DNA of 7,068 nt from Candidatus Methanolliviera sp. GoM_oil (GTDB lineage: Archaea; Halobacteriota; Methanoliparia; Methanoliparales; Methanoliparaceae): the NCBI GenBank assembly GCA_902158735.1, contig CABGHG010000089.1:1-7068 (forward strand), read 5' to 3'. Both the position numbers and the translations under genes were made by a program. Positions 6,255 to 7,068 of the stretch are shown piece after piece (positions within the stretch are counted from its first letter, which is position 1; each line of letters starts with the position of its first letter). Under the pieces are notes generated by a model. The model was not told the origin of the DNA and did no database searches. It saw only the letters and a list, made by a program, of their open reading frames with translations.

Positions 6255-6615
6255 CTATCCCTAAAACCGTTTTCACCTCTTCTATAACTTTTGGGGCCTG
6301 GAACGGCTTTACGATATACCCTTTTGCCCCAAATTTTATTGCAGACTTCACCAGCTTCTCCTGCCCCACCGCTGTGACCATTATCACCTTTGCGTTCTGG
6401 TCAATCCTTCTTATCTCCTTCAATGCGGCTATTCCATCTTTATTCGGCATTATTATATCCATCGTCACCAGATCCGGTTTCAGTTCTTTATATTTAGTTA
6501 TAGCATCTTCTCCGTCCGCTGCCTCTCCGACCGTGTCTAAATTACCCTTAAAGAACACATTCTTCAACAAATTCCTCATAAATGCCGAATCATCTACGAT
6601 CAAAACTCTTGCCAA
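6247..6615 (-). CDS. cheY: Chemotaxis response regulator CheY
   Basis: This is a single-domain receiver that carries the phosphoryl signal from CheA to the archaellum motor, in archaea through CheF. The 122-residue product has D8-D9 in VLIVDDSAFMRNLL, phospho-acceptor D53 in LVTMDIIMPNKDG, Thr81 and Lys103 (YIVKPF), all required receiver residues. The start is taken as TTG at 6615-6613 because AGGAGG (6623-6628) lies 7 bases upstream and the protein then begins MARVLIVDD, the usual beta-1 position. A GTG at 6621 overlapping the cheF stop would add two residues but sits only one base from the SD. The product overlaps the cheB start by 8 bases. The sequence is closest to the CheB receiver domain next door, as is usual in such operons. 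Confidence 0.96.
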   Translation of the reverse strand: MARVLIVDDSAFMRNLLKNVFFKGNLDTVGEAADGEDAITKYKELKPDLVTMDIIMPNKDGIAALKEIRRIDQNAKVIMVTAVGQEKLVKSAIKFGAKGYIVKPFQAPKVIEEVKTVLGIDG

Positions 6616-6617
6616 GA

Positions 6618-7068
6618 TCACGCCTCCTTTATCTGATCTATCAATCCGCTATCCTTTTTTGCACTTTCCCTAACAAAATTAACACCTTTTGGCGTCAACT
6701 CTACTTCCTTTCTTACCTTAACAACCTTTGCAAGACCAAATTTTTCCAGTTTCTCGCAATATCCGCTCAATGTATCCAGATCCAATCCCAACATAGATTC
6801 GATCGTAATCGAATCTATTCCGCTATATATCAATGTTGCAATCTCCTTTTCGATATTGGATAACTCTTCATCCTTTATTTTATATTTATCCGTTAACTCC
6901 GTTAGATACCCTTCGATAAGAGCCATTGTCGTCTCCGGGCACAATATCAATGTAGTCATCACTTCCCCCCTATCGACGTGGTTCACAACAAGAACCGTCC
7001 GCTCTTTCTCTCCGATCGTTCTTATATCTCTCTCTATCATGCTGATATCATCATAACCCATTCTAAGC
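6618..7068 (-). CDS. cheF: Archaeal taxis adaptor CheF (DUF439), C-terminal part, cut by the right edge
   Basis: CheF is found only in archaea; in Halobacterium it bridges CheY and the archaellum motor accessory proteins. About 150 residues are visible. From the first visible Met, residues 1-60 (DDISMIERDIRTIG, GEVMTTLILCP, LIEGYLTEL) look like the end of the N-terminal beta-rich domain. Residues 65-131 form a winged-helix-like C-terminal domain with the family-like sequence LIYSGIDSITIESMLGLD, then LEKFGLAKVVKVRKEVELTPKG. The frame is open to the right edge (Leu-Arg before the ATG at 7061) and no SD is visible there, so the gene probably begins outside the window. Full-length CheF is usually roughly twice this size. 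Family assignment is from recalled sequence patterns, supported by its position immediately before cheY. A stand-alone winged-helix regulator starting at 7061 is the alternative. Confidence 0.72.
   Translation of the reverse strand, partial: LRMGYDDISMIERDIRTIGEKERTVLVVNHVDRGEVMTTLILCPETTMALIEGYLTELTDKYKIKDEELSNIEKEIATLIYSGIDSITIESMLGLDLDTLSGYCEKLEKFGLAKVVKVRKEVELTPKGVNFVRESAKKDSGLIDQIKEA
6623..6628 (-). promoter_or_regulatory. Shine-Dalgarno site fixing the TTG start of cheY
   Basis: The minus strand reads AAAGGAGG at 6623-6630 within the last codons of cheF (Lys-Glu-Ala). It is 7 bases from the TTG at 6615 but only 1 base from the GTG at 6621, so TTG is the better initiation codon. It is the strongest SD in the chemotaxis operon. 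Confidence 0.75.

Noticed and set aside
1..7068. CRISPR arrays, insertion sequences, tRNA/rRNA genes, defence genes
   Set aside because: I saw no spaced direct repeats, transposase-like proteins, inverted terminal repeats, cloverleaf-like stretches or known defence domains. Coding density is high and all but one of the complete genes are housekeeping or chemotaxis genes.

Overview
The window is archaeal, most likely euryarchaeal. The evidence is an Alba-family chromatin protein, an archaeal/eukaryotic-type RNase P zinc-ribbon subunit, BRE/TATA-like promoters, oligo-T terminator tracts, and a chemotaxis cluster headed by the archaea-specific adaptor CheF. Frequent ATA (Ile) and AGA/AGG (Arg) codons and a moderately AT-rich composition fit a thermophile-leaning or methanogen/Archaeoglobi-like lineage, but I cannot name the organism.

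Left part (1-1316): an unidentified gene runs off the left edge on the minus strand and has its own TATA box and Shine-Dalgarno (SD) site. Next comes alba (minus), followed by T-rich termination tracts that include a perfect 7-bp triplication. Alba is divergent from a plus-strand pair: RNase P component 4, and one base later a 122-residue protein of unknown function. A bidirectional promoter region lies between alba and the RNase P gene.

Right part (1341-7068, all minus): a tightly packed chemotaxis operon transcribed right to left, cheF(partial)-cheY-cheB-cheA-cheC-cheD-cheR. Neighbouring genes overlap or are separated by 2-4 bases, so translational coupling is likely. The promoter lies beyond the right edge. 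The operon meets the RNase P/unknown pair tail to tail with only 24 bp between stop codons.

How the genes work together (known for the families): CheA autophosphorylates under receptor control and passes phosphate to CheY and CheB. CheF links phospho-CheY to the archaellum motor. CheR methylates and CheB demethylates/deamidates receptors. CheD deamidates receptors and partners CheC, which dephosphorylates CheY. Catalytic motifs are intact in every complete enzyme except one possible substitution in CheD. CheW, receptors and archaellum genes are not in the window.

I see no mobile element, CRISPR array, tRNA or rRNA. This is a well-formed but broadly recognisable region. The least explained parts are the 122-residue protein and some small-scale regulatory sequence, and I found no convincing new system.
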